A stretch of DNA of 64,000 nt from an uncultured Gammaproteobacteria bacterium. Its GTDB lineage: Bacteria; Pseudomonadota; Gammaproteobacteria; Pseudomonadales; Pseudohongiellaceae. Where the stretch lies: contig CALEJT010000044.1 of the NCBI GenBank assembly GCA_937898685.1, forward strand, positions 1-64,000, read 5' to 3'. Shown here piece after piece: positions 52,294 through 60,232 of the stretch. The notes under the pieces were generated by a model, which saw nothing but the letters and a program-made list of their open reading frames with translations, was not told where the DNA came from and searched no databases. Position numbers and translations under genes: made by a program. The first letter of the stretch is position 1. Every line of letters starts with the position of its first letter.

Positions 52294-54210
52294 ATGAGCT
52301 GGTCATTCTCGTTGGGGCAGGGCTTGCGCAGGACTCTCGGGCGCAGACTGTGGCTGGTTCCGCTCGTGCTCTGCGTGGGCGCTGCGGCGCTGGCTCAGGA
52401 GCACAAGTCCTCCAACAAGCCGCCACTGCACGGCACGCATTGGGTGGCCATCACCGGCAAGCCCTTGGCTGCATCCGCCGGTGCGATGATCTTCAATCAG
52501 GGTGGTAACGCTGTCGATGCCGCCGCTGCCATGCTCGCCGCTGCCGCCACGATGTGGGACACCCTCGGCTGGGGCGGTGAAACCCAGGCCCTCATCCACA
52601 ATCCGCGCACCGGCAAGGTCATTGCCATCAACGCTCTCGGTGTCGCTCCCACCGGCGCCACTCCCGAGTACTTCCGCAATCAGTTGGGCATGCCCTATCC
52701 GCCGGAATACGGTCCGCTCGCTGCGATCACGCCCGGCACTCCCGGTGGTCTGATGGTGATGCTGGCGCAGTTCGGCACAATGAGCCTCGAGCAGGTGCTC
52801 GCCCCCGCCATGGAAATGGCGCGCGGCTATCCGATCGAGTCGGTGCAGGTCGATGCCATCGCTGGTGTGGAGGCCTTGCTGCGCATCTGGCCGGATTCGC
52901 GGCGGGTGTTTCTGCCGCATCTCGATCCGAAAGTGCCGCGGCAAAGCGGTGTGCCGCGCCCGGGTGAGTTGTTCCGTCAGCCTGACCTGCTCGCGACACT
53001 CGAAAAATTGGTCGAAGCCGAGCGCGATGCGCTGCAGCGTGGCGCGAGTCGCGAAGATGCCATCATGGCAGCCTACGAGCGTTTCTACCGCGGCGACATC
53101 GCACGCGATCTGACGCGCGCCGTACAGGAAGCCGGTGGGCTCATCACCATGGAGGATCTCGATCGTTGGCAGGTGTACGTCGAGGAACCGGTGAGCAGCA
53201 CGTACAAGGGCATAGAGGTCTACAAGCTCAATTCGTGGGTGCAAGGACCGGTGATGCTGCAGATGCTCAACGTGCTGGAGAACTTCGACCTGCGCAACAT
53301 GGGCTACAACTCGCCGCGCTACATCCACACGCTGTATCAGGCGATGAACCTCGCCTACGCCGACCGCGATTTCTATTACGGCGATCCCTATTTCCCGCCC
53401 GAAGAACCGATCAAGGGCTTGCTCAGCAAGGATTATGCGAAGGCTCGCGCCGCAACGATTCGGCAGGATCGTAACGACCCCACCGTGAAGCCGGGCGATC
53501 CCTACGTTTATCAGGGCGAGACCAACCCCTTCGCCGATCTGCTCGAGAAGTGGGAAATCAAGCGTGCCGCTTCGCCCTTCGCGCAGGTGGACGATCCCTT
53601 TGCTTCCGATCGCGAGCAGGCCCTGCGTGCCGGTACCACGTCGATTCAGGCCGCCGATGCCGAAGGCTGGATGGTGTCGATCACGCCCAGTGGCGGTTGG
53701 ATTCCTGCGTTCATCGCCGGCAATACCGGCATCGGTCTGTCGCAACGCATGCAGAGCTTCGACATGGATCGTGAGCGCAATCCCTTCAACGTAATGGAAC
53801 CAGGCAAGCGGCCACGCGCAACGCTCTCGCCCGCATTGGCGTTGAAGGATGGCAAGCCCTTCCTGTCCTTCGCCGTGCAGGGCGGGGATTTCCAGGATCA
53901 GAATCTTCTGCAGTTCTTCCTCAATATCGTCGAATTTGGGATGGATCCTCAGCAGGCAAGCGAGGCCGCCAACATGGGCAGTTATCAGCTGCACAGCTCC
54001 TTCGGCGATCGTGCCAGCGAACCCGGCAAGTTGTTGCTGCGTGCCGATACGCCACTGGACGTACAGGTACAGCTGATGCGCATGGGTTACGACATCGTGC
54101 TCGAGGGTAAGACCTCCGGGCCGATCAACGGCATCCTCTTCGATCAGGTGCAGGGCACCATGATCGGTGGCTCCAGCGACTACGGGGACGACTACGGCAT
54201 CGCCTGGTAG
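52294..54210 (+). CDS. Gamma-glutamyltransferase family protein
   Basis: 638 aa, somewhat longer than typical GGT (about 580). Signal peptide ending at AAALAQ. The N-terminal nucleophile hydrolase fold reads ASAGAMIFNQGGNAVDAAAA near residue 60, with FGTMSLEQVLAPAMEMARGY and RYIHTLYQAMNLAYADRDFY. The autoprocessing site should be at RAGTTSIQAADAEGWMVSIT: the first conserved Thr would be the catalytic nucleophile after cleavage. Substrate may be glutathione or another gamma-glutamyl or acyl amide compound; some relatives are cephalosporin acylases. RBS AGGAGGAG is strong. Confidence 0.9.
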   Translation: MSWSFSLGQGLRRTLGRRLWLVPLVLCVGAAALAQEHKSSNKPPLHGTHWVAITGKPLAASAGAMIFNQGGNAVDAAAAMLAAAATMWDTLGWGGETQALIHNPRTGKVIAINALGVAPTGATPEYFRNQLGMPYPPEYGPLAAITPGTPGGLMVMLAQFGTMSLEQVLAPAMEMARGYPIESVQVDAIAGVEALLRIWPDSRRVFLPHLDPKVPRQSGVPRPGELFRQPDLLATLEKLVEAERDALQRGASREDAIMAAYERFYRGDIARDLTRAVQEAGGLITMEDLDRWQVYVEEPVSSTYKGIEVYKLNSWVQGPVMLQMLNVLENFDLRNMGYNSPRYIHTLYQAMNLAYADRDFYYGDPYFPPEEPIKGLLSKDYAKARAATIRQDRNDPTVKPGDPYVYQGETNPFADLLEKWEIKRAASPFAQVDDPFASDREQALRAGTTSIQAADAEGWMVSITPSGGWIPAFIAGNTGIGLSQRMQSFDMDRERNPFNVMEPGKRPRATLSPALALKDGKPFLSFAVQGGDFQDQNLLQFFLNIVEFGMDPQQASEAANMGSYQLHSSFGDRASEPGKLLLRADTPLDVQVQLMRMGYDIVLEGKTSGPINGILFDQVQGTMIGGSSDYGDDYGIAW

Positions 54211-54300
54211 CACGTCTTTTCCCGTCTGACGGAGCTTTGACGGCCCCGCTACTCCACAATTGATTGATTAGGCACAACTGAATTCCGGCGGGATTAGCTG

Positions 54301-54306
54301 TATAAT
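54301..54306 (+). promoter_or_regulatory. Candidate -10 box upstream of ligA
   Basis: Perfect TATAAT followed by GCCGGCC, 34 nt before the ligA ATG. The -35 region is weak (CTGAAT, 17 nt upstream). It is similar in setting to the boxes before lipA and proA. Confidence 0.45.
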
Positions 54307-54340
54307 GCCGGCCTCTTTTTCAGCGCAAAGGTAAGATGCG

Positions 54341-54742
54341 ATGGTGTGGAAAAAGCACGACTACGACGACATTCCGGGCACGTATGTGTTCGACGGCAAA
54401 CATGCCCATGGCGCTTACGCGCTGAACAAGCTGTTGTTTTCCTTCAATACCGAGGAAAACCGCTCCGAGTTCGATGCTGATCCCGCCGCCTACTGTGACA
54501 AGTTCGGTGTAACGGGCAAGTACAAGGAAGCCGTCCTGAACAAGGACTTCCTCGGCATGCTGCGCATGGGCGCGAACATCTACTTCATGGCCAAGATGGC
54601 CATCCCGCGCGGTACCTCCGTGCAGGATGCAGGTGCCCAGTTCCAGGGCATCACCACCAAAGAATTCCAGGAAAAGCTGTTGCAGAAGGGCGTAGGGCTC
54701 GTCGAGAAACTCGAGAAGGTTGGAGGTTATTGGAATGGCTAA
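54341..54742 (+). CDS. ligA: Protocatechuate 4,5-dioxygenase alpha subunit (LigA)
   Basis: 133 aa. The small helical subunit that covers the active site of class III (LigAB) extradiol dioxygenases. It reads DDIPGTYVFDGKHAHGAYAL, NKLLFSFNTEENRSEFDADP and LGMLRMGANIYFMAKMAIPR, with the same length class as Sphingobium LigA (139). It overlaps ligB by 8 nt. No other genes of the 4,5-cleavage pathway (ligC, ligI, ligJ, ligK) are in the window, so a related catechol acid could be the substrate. Confidence 0.92.
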   Translation: MVWKKHDYDDIPGTYVFDGKHAHGAYALNKLLFSFNTEENRSEFDADPAAYCDKFGVTGKYKEAVLNKDFLGMLRMGANIYFMAKMAIPRGTSVQDAGAQFQGITTKEFQEKLLQKGVGLVEKLEKVGGYWNG

Positions 54743-55580
54743 GATCATCGGTGGAGTGACGAGCTCCCACATCCCGGCAGTAGGTAATGCCATTGCCAAT
54801 GGTTTGACGCAGGAACCGTACTGGAAACGTTTCTTCGACGGCTACGAGCCGGCCAAGGCTTGGCTGCGTGACGTTGCCAAGCCCGACATCGTGATCGTCG
54901 TCTACAACGACCACGGTCTGAACTTCTTCCTGGACAAGATGCCGACCTTCGCCCTCGGTTGTGCCGACATCTACCACAACGCCGACGAAGGCTGGGGTCT
55001 GAAGCCCGTGGCTCCGTTCGAAGGTGATGCCCAGTTCTCCTGGCACATCGCCGAGTCGCTGGTAGAGCAGGAATTCGACATCTGCATGTGTCAGGAAATG
55101 CTGGTCGACCACGGCTTCGTGAACCCGATCCGTGCTCTGTTCGGCACGCACGAGAAGTGGCCGGTCAAGGCGATCCCGCTCGCCGTCAACACCGTACAGC
55201 ACCCGGTACCCACCGCAGCCCGCTGCCTGAAACTCGGCCGCGCCCTGCGCAAGGCGATCGAATCCTATCCGGAAGATCTGCGCGTAGTGGTACTCGGCAC
55301 CGGCGGCATGTCGCACCAGCTGCAGGGTGAGCGCGCTGGCCTCATCAACGTCGAATTCGACATCGAGTGCATGGAACAGATCGCCAAGGATCCGGAGTGG
55401 ATGACCAAGTTCTCCAACGCCGAGATCATGGAAAAAGCCGGCACCGAAGGCATCGAAACCATCATGTGGCTGGTGATGCGCGGCGCCGTTCAGCCGAACG
55501 CCCGTCTGATCCACAAGCACTACCACGCGCCGATTTCCAACACGGGTTCGGGTGTGATGGTTCTGGAAAACGTGCTCTGA
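54735..55580 (+). CDS. ligB: Protocatechuate 4,5-dioxygenase beta subunit (LigB)
   Basis: 281 aa, the catalytic subunit with non-haem Fe(II). The first iron-ligand His is at position 12 (GGVTSSHIPAVG), the second at 60 in IVVYNDHGLNFF, and the acid-base His at about 194 in GTGGMSHQLQGERAG. The enzyme opens the ring next to the hydroxyls of protocatechuate or a close relative such as gallate or a methylated form. It is co-translated with ligA and followed by a clear terminator. The pair is its own short operon. Confidence 0.93.
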   Translation: MAKIIGGVTSSHIPAVGNAIANGLTQEPYWKRFFDGYEPAKAWLRDVAKPDIVIVVYNDHGLNFFLDKMPTFALGCADIYHNADEGWGLKPVAPFEGDAQFSWHIAESLVEQEFDICMCQEMLVDHGFVNPIRALFGTHEKWPVKAIPLAVNTVQHPVPTAARCLKLGRALRKAIESYPEDLRVVVLGTGGMSHQLQGERAGLINVEFDIECMEQIAKDPEWMTKFSNAEIMEKAGTEGIETIMWLVMRGAVQPNARLIHKHYHAPISNTGSGVMVLENVL

Positions 55581-55605
55581 GCAGGTTTTCAAACCGATCG
55601 AAACA

Positions 55606-55633
55606 AAAAGGCGCCAGAGATGGCGCCTTTTTT
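55606..55633. terminator. Bidirectional terminator between ligB and corA
   Basis: Arms AAAAGGCGCCA and TGGCGCCTTTT with a GAGA loop, followed by more T on the right and preceded by A on the left. It serves both the plus-strand ligAB and the minus-strand corA gene. Confidence 0.93.
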
Positions 55634-55661
55634 GTGTCCCGGTTTCTGCTCCGCGTGATTC

Positions 55662-56627
55662 CTACAACCAGCCTTTGCTCTTGAAGTAGAGATAGGGCGC
55701 AACGCCCGAGAGCAGCATCAGTCCCAAGGCCATCGGATAGCCCGCCACCCACTCGAGTTCAGGGATGTGGACGAAGTTCATGCCGTAGATGCTGGCGATC
55801 ATCGTGGGCGGCAGGAACACCACTGCGGCGATCGAGAAGGTTTTGATGATCTGGTTCTGTTCGATGTTGATGAAGCCCTGGGTGGAATCCATCAGGAAGT
55901 TGATCTTGTCGAACAGGAAGGTGGTGTGGGACATCAGGGTCTCGATGTCGCGCATCACGTCGCGCATGGTCGAGGAACGCTCCGACTGCGCCGGCAGATG
56001 GCGTAGCAGGAAGGAGATGTTGCGCTGCGTATCCATCAGGCAGAGGCGCATCTTGCCGTTGCTGTCTTCCAGGTGCGAGAGCTTGCTGATCGCGTCTTCC
56101 AGTTCCGCTTCCTCATCCTCCAACACCATGAAGCTGACGCTTTCGAGTTGGACGTGCAGGTCTTCCAGAGCGTCGGCATGGTTTTCGACCTTCTGTTCCA
56201 GCATCGTGACGAGCAGATCCTGCGGTGAATTACATTCCACCTGGCCGCGACGTGCACGCATGCGCAGGAGACGGAAGTCGGCGAGCTCGTCCTCGCGAAT
56301 GGTGATCAGGCGTTCCTTCTGCAGGATGCAGGCAACCGACACGGTCTGATGGCGGCCTTCGGCCTGTGCCAGGAATAGAGAGTGCACATGGATGCCGGCC
56401 TGATCCACGAAGCAACGGGCCGAGGCCTCGATCTCCTCGACCTCGTCGAACTCGGGCAGGTCCGTGTGCATCAGACCCTGCAATAAGCTGCGCTCTTCTT
56501 CATCCGGCTCCTGCGCATCGATCCAATCGGCTTCCTCGAGCAGGGCTCGACGGTGCTCGGGTGCGGTGTCGCTCGGGTAGGGAATTTCCTGGATCAAACC
56601 ACCCTGGATGCGAAAGAGTCGCAGCAT
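55662..56627 (-). CDS. corA: CorA-family magnesium/cobalt transporter
   Basis: 321 aa. A long cytosolic alpha/beta N-terminal domain is followed by a coiled stalk helix and two C-terminal membrane helices. The second-helix signature GMN appears in IASIYGMNFVHIPELEW. The helix FSIAAVVFLPPTMIASIYGM is TM1. The N-terminal LFRIQGGLIQEIPYPSDTA is typical of the family. It should mediate divalent cation uptake. It ends the minus-strand run and lies 3 nt downstream of the NHL gene. Confidence 0.93.
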   Translation of the reverse strand: MLRLFRIQGGLIQEIPYPSDTAPEHRRALLEEADWIDAQEPDEEERSLLQGLMHTDLPEFDEVEEIEASARCFVDQAGIHVHSLFLAQAEGRHQTVSVACILQKERLITIREDELADFRLLRMRARRGQVECNSPQDLLVTMLEQKVENHADALEDLHVQLESVSFMVLEDEEAELEDAISKLSHLEDSNGKMRLCLMDTQRNISFLLRHLPAQSERSSTMRDVMRDIETLMSHTTFLFDKINFLMDSTQGFINIEQNQIIKTFSIAAVVFLPPTMIASIYGMNFVHIPELEWVAGYPMALGLMLLSGVAPYLYFKSKGWL

Positions 56628-56630
56628 GTA

Positions 56631-57614
56631 TTACTCCTTGACGTACTTCTCCACGCGGCGATTCACCACGTCCGCAATGTAGATGTTGCCCACCGCATCC
56701 AGCGTCAGGTAGTGAGCTTCACCGAACTGACCCACGCCGGTGCCGGGACTGCCGAGCGTGCCGACCAAGCTGCCGTCTTCGATGTTGATCTTGCCGAACT
56801 CACCATCGAAGCCGGAGGTCATGTAGAGAAAGCCATCGTCGTGCAGATAGAGGCCACACACCATGGCGTCGTAGGTCCATTCACCGAGGTAGTTGCCGTC
56901 GGTGTCGAAGCGTTGAATGCGGAAGTTCTCGCGGTCGGCAACGTAGAGCACGTCGTTGGCGTCGATCTCGATCGAATGCGCCGCGAAAAATTCGCCGGCA
57001 CCGGTGCCACGGCCGCCCCATTGTTTGATGAAGGTGCCATCACTCGAAAACTTCAGCACCTTCGGTTCGCCCACACCGTGTCCCTGCACGACATAGAGAT
57101 TGCCCTGGCTGTCGAGCGCGGTTTCGTTGGGCTGATCGAAGAGATGTTGACCAGCAGCTTCGTCCCAGGCGCCGTTCTGACCCGAGGTGCCGAGCGTCAT
57201 CAACACGTTGCCGTTAGGATCGAGCTTCTGCACGATGTGCAGCCCCACGTCCGTCACCCACAGATTGCCGTCCTTGTCGAGCCGCATGCCATGCGTACGG
57301 CTGTAGTTGGAGCCATCGCCGAAGGTGCGTACCAGATTGCCGTCGGGTGCGAACTCGAGGAAGGGGTGCGGGCCACGCTGCAACACGAGCAGGTTGCCCG
57401 CCGCATTCATCGCCACCGAAGCCACCGAATCGAATTCCACGCCATCCGTGAACTTGAAGAAGCTGTCGCTCGGTACGGCGTGATAACCGGGCAGGGACCA
57501 GGCCTTGAGCGGCAGCAGCGGGCGCTGTGGCGGTTGCGCCGCGGCAGGCATCACGCTGCACAGGGCGAGCACGGAGCTCAGGAGTACCGCAGTCTTCTTC
57601 AGGTGGTTCGGCAT
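56631..57614 (-). CDS. Exported NHL-repeat protein (peptidyl-alpha-hydroxyglycine lyase-like)
   Basis: 327 aa. Signal peptide ending at PAAAQP. The rest is an NHL six-bladed propeller with repeats such as SVASVAMNAAGNLLVLQRGP, GMRLDKDGNLWVTDVGLHIV, IEIDANDVLYVADRENFRIQ and LTLDAVGNIYIADVVNRRVE. The arrangement is close to the lyase part of peptidyl-glycine amidating enzymes, but bacterial members have no known substrate. It could bind a ligand in the periplasm. It follows the aldo/keto reductase gene (41 nt), in the same direction. Confidence 0.85.
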   Translation of the reverse strand: MPNHLKKTAVLLSSVLALCSVMPAAAQPPQRPLLPLKAWSLPGYHAVPSDSFFKFTDGVEFDSVASVAMNAAGNLLVLQRGPHPFLEFAPDGNLVRTFGDGSNYSRTHGMRLDKDGNLWVTDVGLHIVQKLDPNGNVLMTLGTSGQNGAWDEAAGQHLFDQPNETALDSQGNLYVVQGHGVGEPKVLKFSSDGTFIKQWGGRGTGAGEFFAAHSIEIDANDVLYVADRENFRIQRFDTDGNYLGEWTYDAMVCGLYLHDDGFLYMTSGFDGEFGKINIEDGSLVGTLGSPGTGVGQFGEAHYLTLDAVGNIYIADVVNRRVEKYVKE

Positions 57615-57655
57615 GACGGATTTTCTCTCTTGTAATTGTTGGTGGACTTACCGGT

Positions 57656-58645
57656 TCAGAACTGCTCGGTATCGATTTCCTTCTGCGTAGCTTCGTTGTA
57701 ACGCGCACCGTGCACTGTGTTCTGGTTGATGAGCTGATCCAGTCGGCTCACCTGCGAATCGGTGAGTTTCACGTCGATGGCACCGAAGTTTTCTTCGGCA
57801 TAGGCCACGTGACGTGTGCCCGGAATCGGGATGATGTGCGGCGCCTTGTGCAGCAGCCAGGCCAGAGCCAGCTGTGCCATGGTGCAACCCACTTCGTTGG
57901 CGATGGCGCGATAACCTTCGAGAAGCTCGAGGTTCTTCGGATAGTTCTCGGGATAGAAGCGCGGCATGCCGTGGCGGATGTCGGCCGGTTCCAGCTGTGC
58001 TTTCGGATCGGTGAGACGGCCGGTGAGGAAGCCACGCGCGAGCGGGCTGAAGGCCACGAAGGCGGTGCCGAGTTCACGGCAGGTGTCGAGCACGGCGATC
58101 TCGGCGTTGCGGCTCCACAGCGAGTATTCGGTTTGCAGTGCCGTGATCGGATGTACGGCGTGCGCCTTGCGCAGGGTTTCGGCGGACACTTCGGAGATGC
58201 CGAGCGTACGTACCTTGCCTTCTTCGACCAGACGCGACATTTCGCCGATGCTGTCTTCGACCGGCACCTTGAAGTCGCGACGGTGCAGGTAGTAGAGGTC
58301 GATGACGTCGGTCTGCAGACGCTTGAGCGCGTCTTCACAAGTCTGACGGATCACTTCCGGACGACCGTCGATGGCGCGCTTGCCATCGGGGCCTTTGAAC
58401 ATGCCGCACTTGCTGGCCAGCACGAATTCGTTGCGACGGCCCTTCAGCACGCGTCCCAGAAGTTCTTCGTTCTTGCCGAAGCCATAGAGCGCAGCCGTGT
58501 CGAAAAAGTTGTAGCCGATTTCGAGCGCACGCAGCAGGGTCTTTTCGGCTTCGACGGGATCGGGCGTGCCGTAGGCATGGGACATGCTCATGCAGCCGAG
58601 ACCGATGGCGTTGACGGTGAAGGGACCGAGCGGACGAGTTTGCAT
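57656..58645 (-). CDS. Aldo/keto reductase
   Basis: 329 aa, cytosolic, NADPH-dependent. Catalytic residues are visible: Asp and Tyr in NFFDTAALYGFGKNEELLGR, Lys in VLASKCGMFKG, His in DLYYLHRRDFKVPVEDS. Cofactor-binding segments such as SPLARGFLTGRLTDPKAQ and IPIPGTRHVAYAEENFGA are present. The start ATG 58645 follows AGGAG. This subfamily (YajO/IolS-like) reduces aldehydes; the substrate is unknown. It may remove aldehydes produced by the nearby PQQ enzymes, as an inference from context only. Confidence 0.93.
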   Translation of the reverse strand: MQTRPLGPFTVNAIGLGCMSMSHAYGTPDPVEAEKTLLRALEIGYNFFDTAALYGFGKNEELLGRVLKGRRNEFVLASKCGMFKGPDGKRAIDGRPEVIRQTCEDALKRLQTDVIDLYYLHRRDFKVPVEDSIGEMSRLVEEGKVRTLGISEVSAETLRKAHAVHPITALQTEYSLWSRNAEIAVLDTCRELGTAFVAFSPLARGFLTGRLTDPKAQLEPADIRHGMPRFYPENYPKNLELLEGYRAIANEVGCTMAQLALAWLLHKAPHIIPIPGTRHVAYAEENFGAIDVKLTDSQVSRLDQLINQNTVHGARYNEATQKEIDTEQF

Positions 58646-58814
58646 GGGAACTCCTGGGCTTACTGATTCATGACGGCGGCAGATTGTACCCCAGGGGGGC
58701 GGGAGCTCCACCCAAGATTGCTGCAAGCGGCATCATGAGCCGTGCGCAGCGAGGCAATTTCGCACACCGGCGCGATTATGCAGAGCGGATCGCGCTGACT
58801 GCGTCAAAAGCGCG

Positions 58815-58844
58815 CAAATCCGCTGCCGTGGCCACGGCAGCGGA
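58815..58844 (-). terminator. Terminator of the PQQ/GHWEG/DUF6152 operon
   Basis: A perfect palindrome 58819-58844 with arms TCCGCTGCCGTGG and CCACGGCAGCGGA, lying 18 nt downstream of the DUF6152 stop on the minus strand. It is followed on that strand by TTTGCGCGC, so the T-tract is short, but the stem is long and GC-rich. Confidence 0.7.
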
Positions 58845-58862
58845 AGGTGGAGGGCGTGGAGA

Positions 58863-59273
58863 TCAGCGCTCCGGGGCGCCGGAGGAATTGGGCGGAGCCG
58901 ATCCGCCGAAGAAGAGCGGCGTGCCGTCGATGAAGTGAATGGTGCGACCCACCGCGCGAGTGGCACCGTCGCGTGCCTGATAGCCGAAGACTTTCAATTC
59001 CGAGCCGATGGGAATCGAGTTCTTGGTCACTCCCTGCCGGAACAGCGAATTGGGACTGCCGCCTTCGATCATCCAGTTTTCCGTGGTGCCGTCCTCCCTG
59101 GTGACGGCGAGATGGATCCACGAATGCGGGTTGATCAATTCCACCTTCGTGACCTTGCCGGTGAATTCGACGGGACTCTCGACGTCGAACTCAGCCGAAA
59201 AGGCGTGGTGCGCATGGGCGCTTGTGGAAAGTGCGAGGCCGAGAGCTGCACAGCTGATGAGACGCAGGATCAT
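58863..59273 (-). CDS. DUF6152 family exported protein, copy 3
   Basis: 136 aa. Signal peptide ending at STSAHA, so the mature protein should begin HHAFSAEFDVESPVEFTG. The DUF6152 core follows: GKVTKVELINPHSWIHLAVT, then WMIEGGSPNSLFRQGVTK and GSELKVFGYQARDGATRAVG. This is the most typical member in the window. It is the last gene of the PQQ operon and its ATG overlaps the stop of the preceding GHWEG-family gene (ATGA). The end is rich in Gly/Pro (FFGGSAPPNSSGAPER). Confidence 0.88.
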   Translation of the reverse strand: MILRLISCAALGLALSTSAHAHHAFSAEFDVESPVEFTGKVTKVELINPHSWIHLAVTREDGTTENWMIEGGSPNSLFRQGVTKNSIPIGSELKVFGYQARDGATRAVGRTIHFIDGTPLFFGGSAPPNSSGAPER

Positions 59274-60232
59274 GGTTTGCCTCCTTTGGCTTCGATGGCG
59301 CGGGCACCGCTGAGATTGTTGGGAAGGCCATAGTTGCCCTCGTGGCAGGCGTACTCGAAGACGGGGCCTTCGACTGCCTGCATCACGTAGTCACCCGACC
59401 AGGGTGCCTCCCACAGCGTGGGATCGTTCACGGTGAATTCGTACTTGAGCGTCTCGGCGTCGATGCGCGAGATGCGTTCCACCACCTTGGCATCGACCGC
59501 CATCGGCGCGGCTGCGCCCGTGGGTGTGACGCGGCCGGAGAAGCCCGTGGTTTCGATCACGAGCGTATCGCCTTCCCAGTGCCCCCATGAGGAGCCTTGC
59601 CACTGTGGCGGCAGCACCGCCGTCGGGGCCGAGTCACGGATGGGAATCACGCGCGCGTCGTGAATCATCTCGGACATGATCACGATGTGGTTCTTGCTCT
59701 CCATGATCTGCACATGGTTGTTGTAACCCGTCGGCAACAGCGGCGGACCTTCGTGGGCCCAGATGATGCAGCGCTCGCTGAGCGAGCGTTCCTTGGCGCT
59801 GTCGAAGCCATGCTCGGCACGCCAGGCGCGAATTTCCTGGCCACGCGCCAATGCCTCGGGCGTGGCAGGCGGCAGACGACCATTCTTGGGCGAGGTGATG
59901 ATGGAACTGCGGTGGCTGAACACGGTCTGGTTCTGCGCGCGAGCCATGCCGTAGTCGTCGAACTGGTAGTGCACGTCCGCCTCCGTGCCGGGCTGGGTTT
60001 CCGTCACAGTCATGGCGCGCTCGAGGCGTGCCTGCGCCTCTTCCTCGGTGAGGAATTCGCGTTCGCCCAGATCGACCGGGCGCTCGAGCGGCACGATGGT
60101 GGCGTTGGTGTAGTAGCCCTGCAGTGACGGCGTGCCCCAGGACGTGCGCGGGAGCTCATCCGCGGCTGCGGCAAGGGCACTCGACAACAGGGCGATGGTA
60201 GAGAGCTTGCGATAAGGGAATGACGCGTTCAT
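59270..60232 (-). CDS. Exported protein of an unnamed 'GHWEG' family, copy 3
   Basis: 320 aa from ATG 60232. Signal peptide ending at LAAAAD. It has LPRTSWGTPSLQGYY, a longer middle than the other copies (EEEAQARLERAMTVTETQ), Cys in SERCIIWAHEGPPLLPTGYN, then GHWEGDTLVIETTGF at 217-231 and VNDPTLWEAPW, and ends with YACHEG. It overlaps both neighbours by 4 nt (ATGA at 60229 and at 59270), which suggests tight translational coupling. Function unknown. Confidence 0.85.
   Translation of the reverse strand: MNASFPYRKLSTIALLSSALAAAADELPRTSWGTPSLQGYYTNATIVPLERPVDLGEREFLTEEEAQARLERAMTVTETQPGTEADVHYQFDDYGMARAQNQTVFSHRSSIITSPKNGRLPPATPEALARGQEIRAWRAEHGFDSAKERSLSERCIIWAHEGPPLLPTGYNNHVQIMESKNHIVIMSEMIHDARVIPIRDSAPTAVLPPQWQGSSWGHWEGDTLVIETTGFSGRVTPTGAAAPMAVDAKVVERISRIDAETLKYEFTVNDPTLWEAPWSGDYVMQAVEGPVFEYACHEGNYGLPNNLSGARAIEAKGGKP

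Noticed and set aside
52303..54213. 636-codon minus-strand frame opposite the gamma-glutamyltransferase gene
   Set aside because: Shadow of the plus-strand gene, which has a signal peptide, strong RBS and family motifs.
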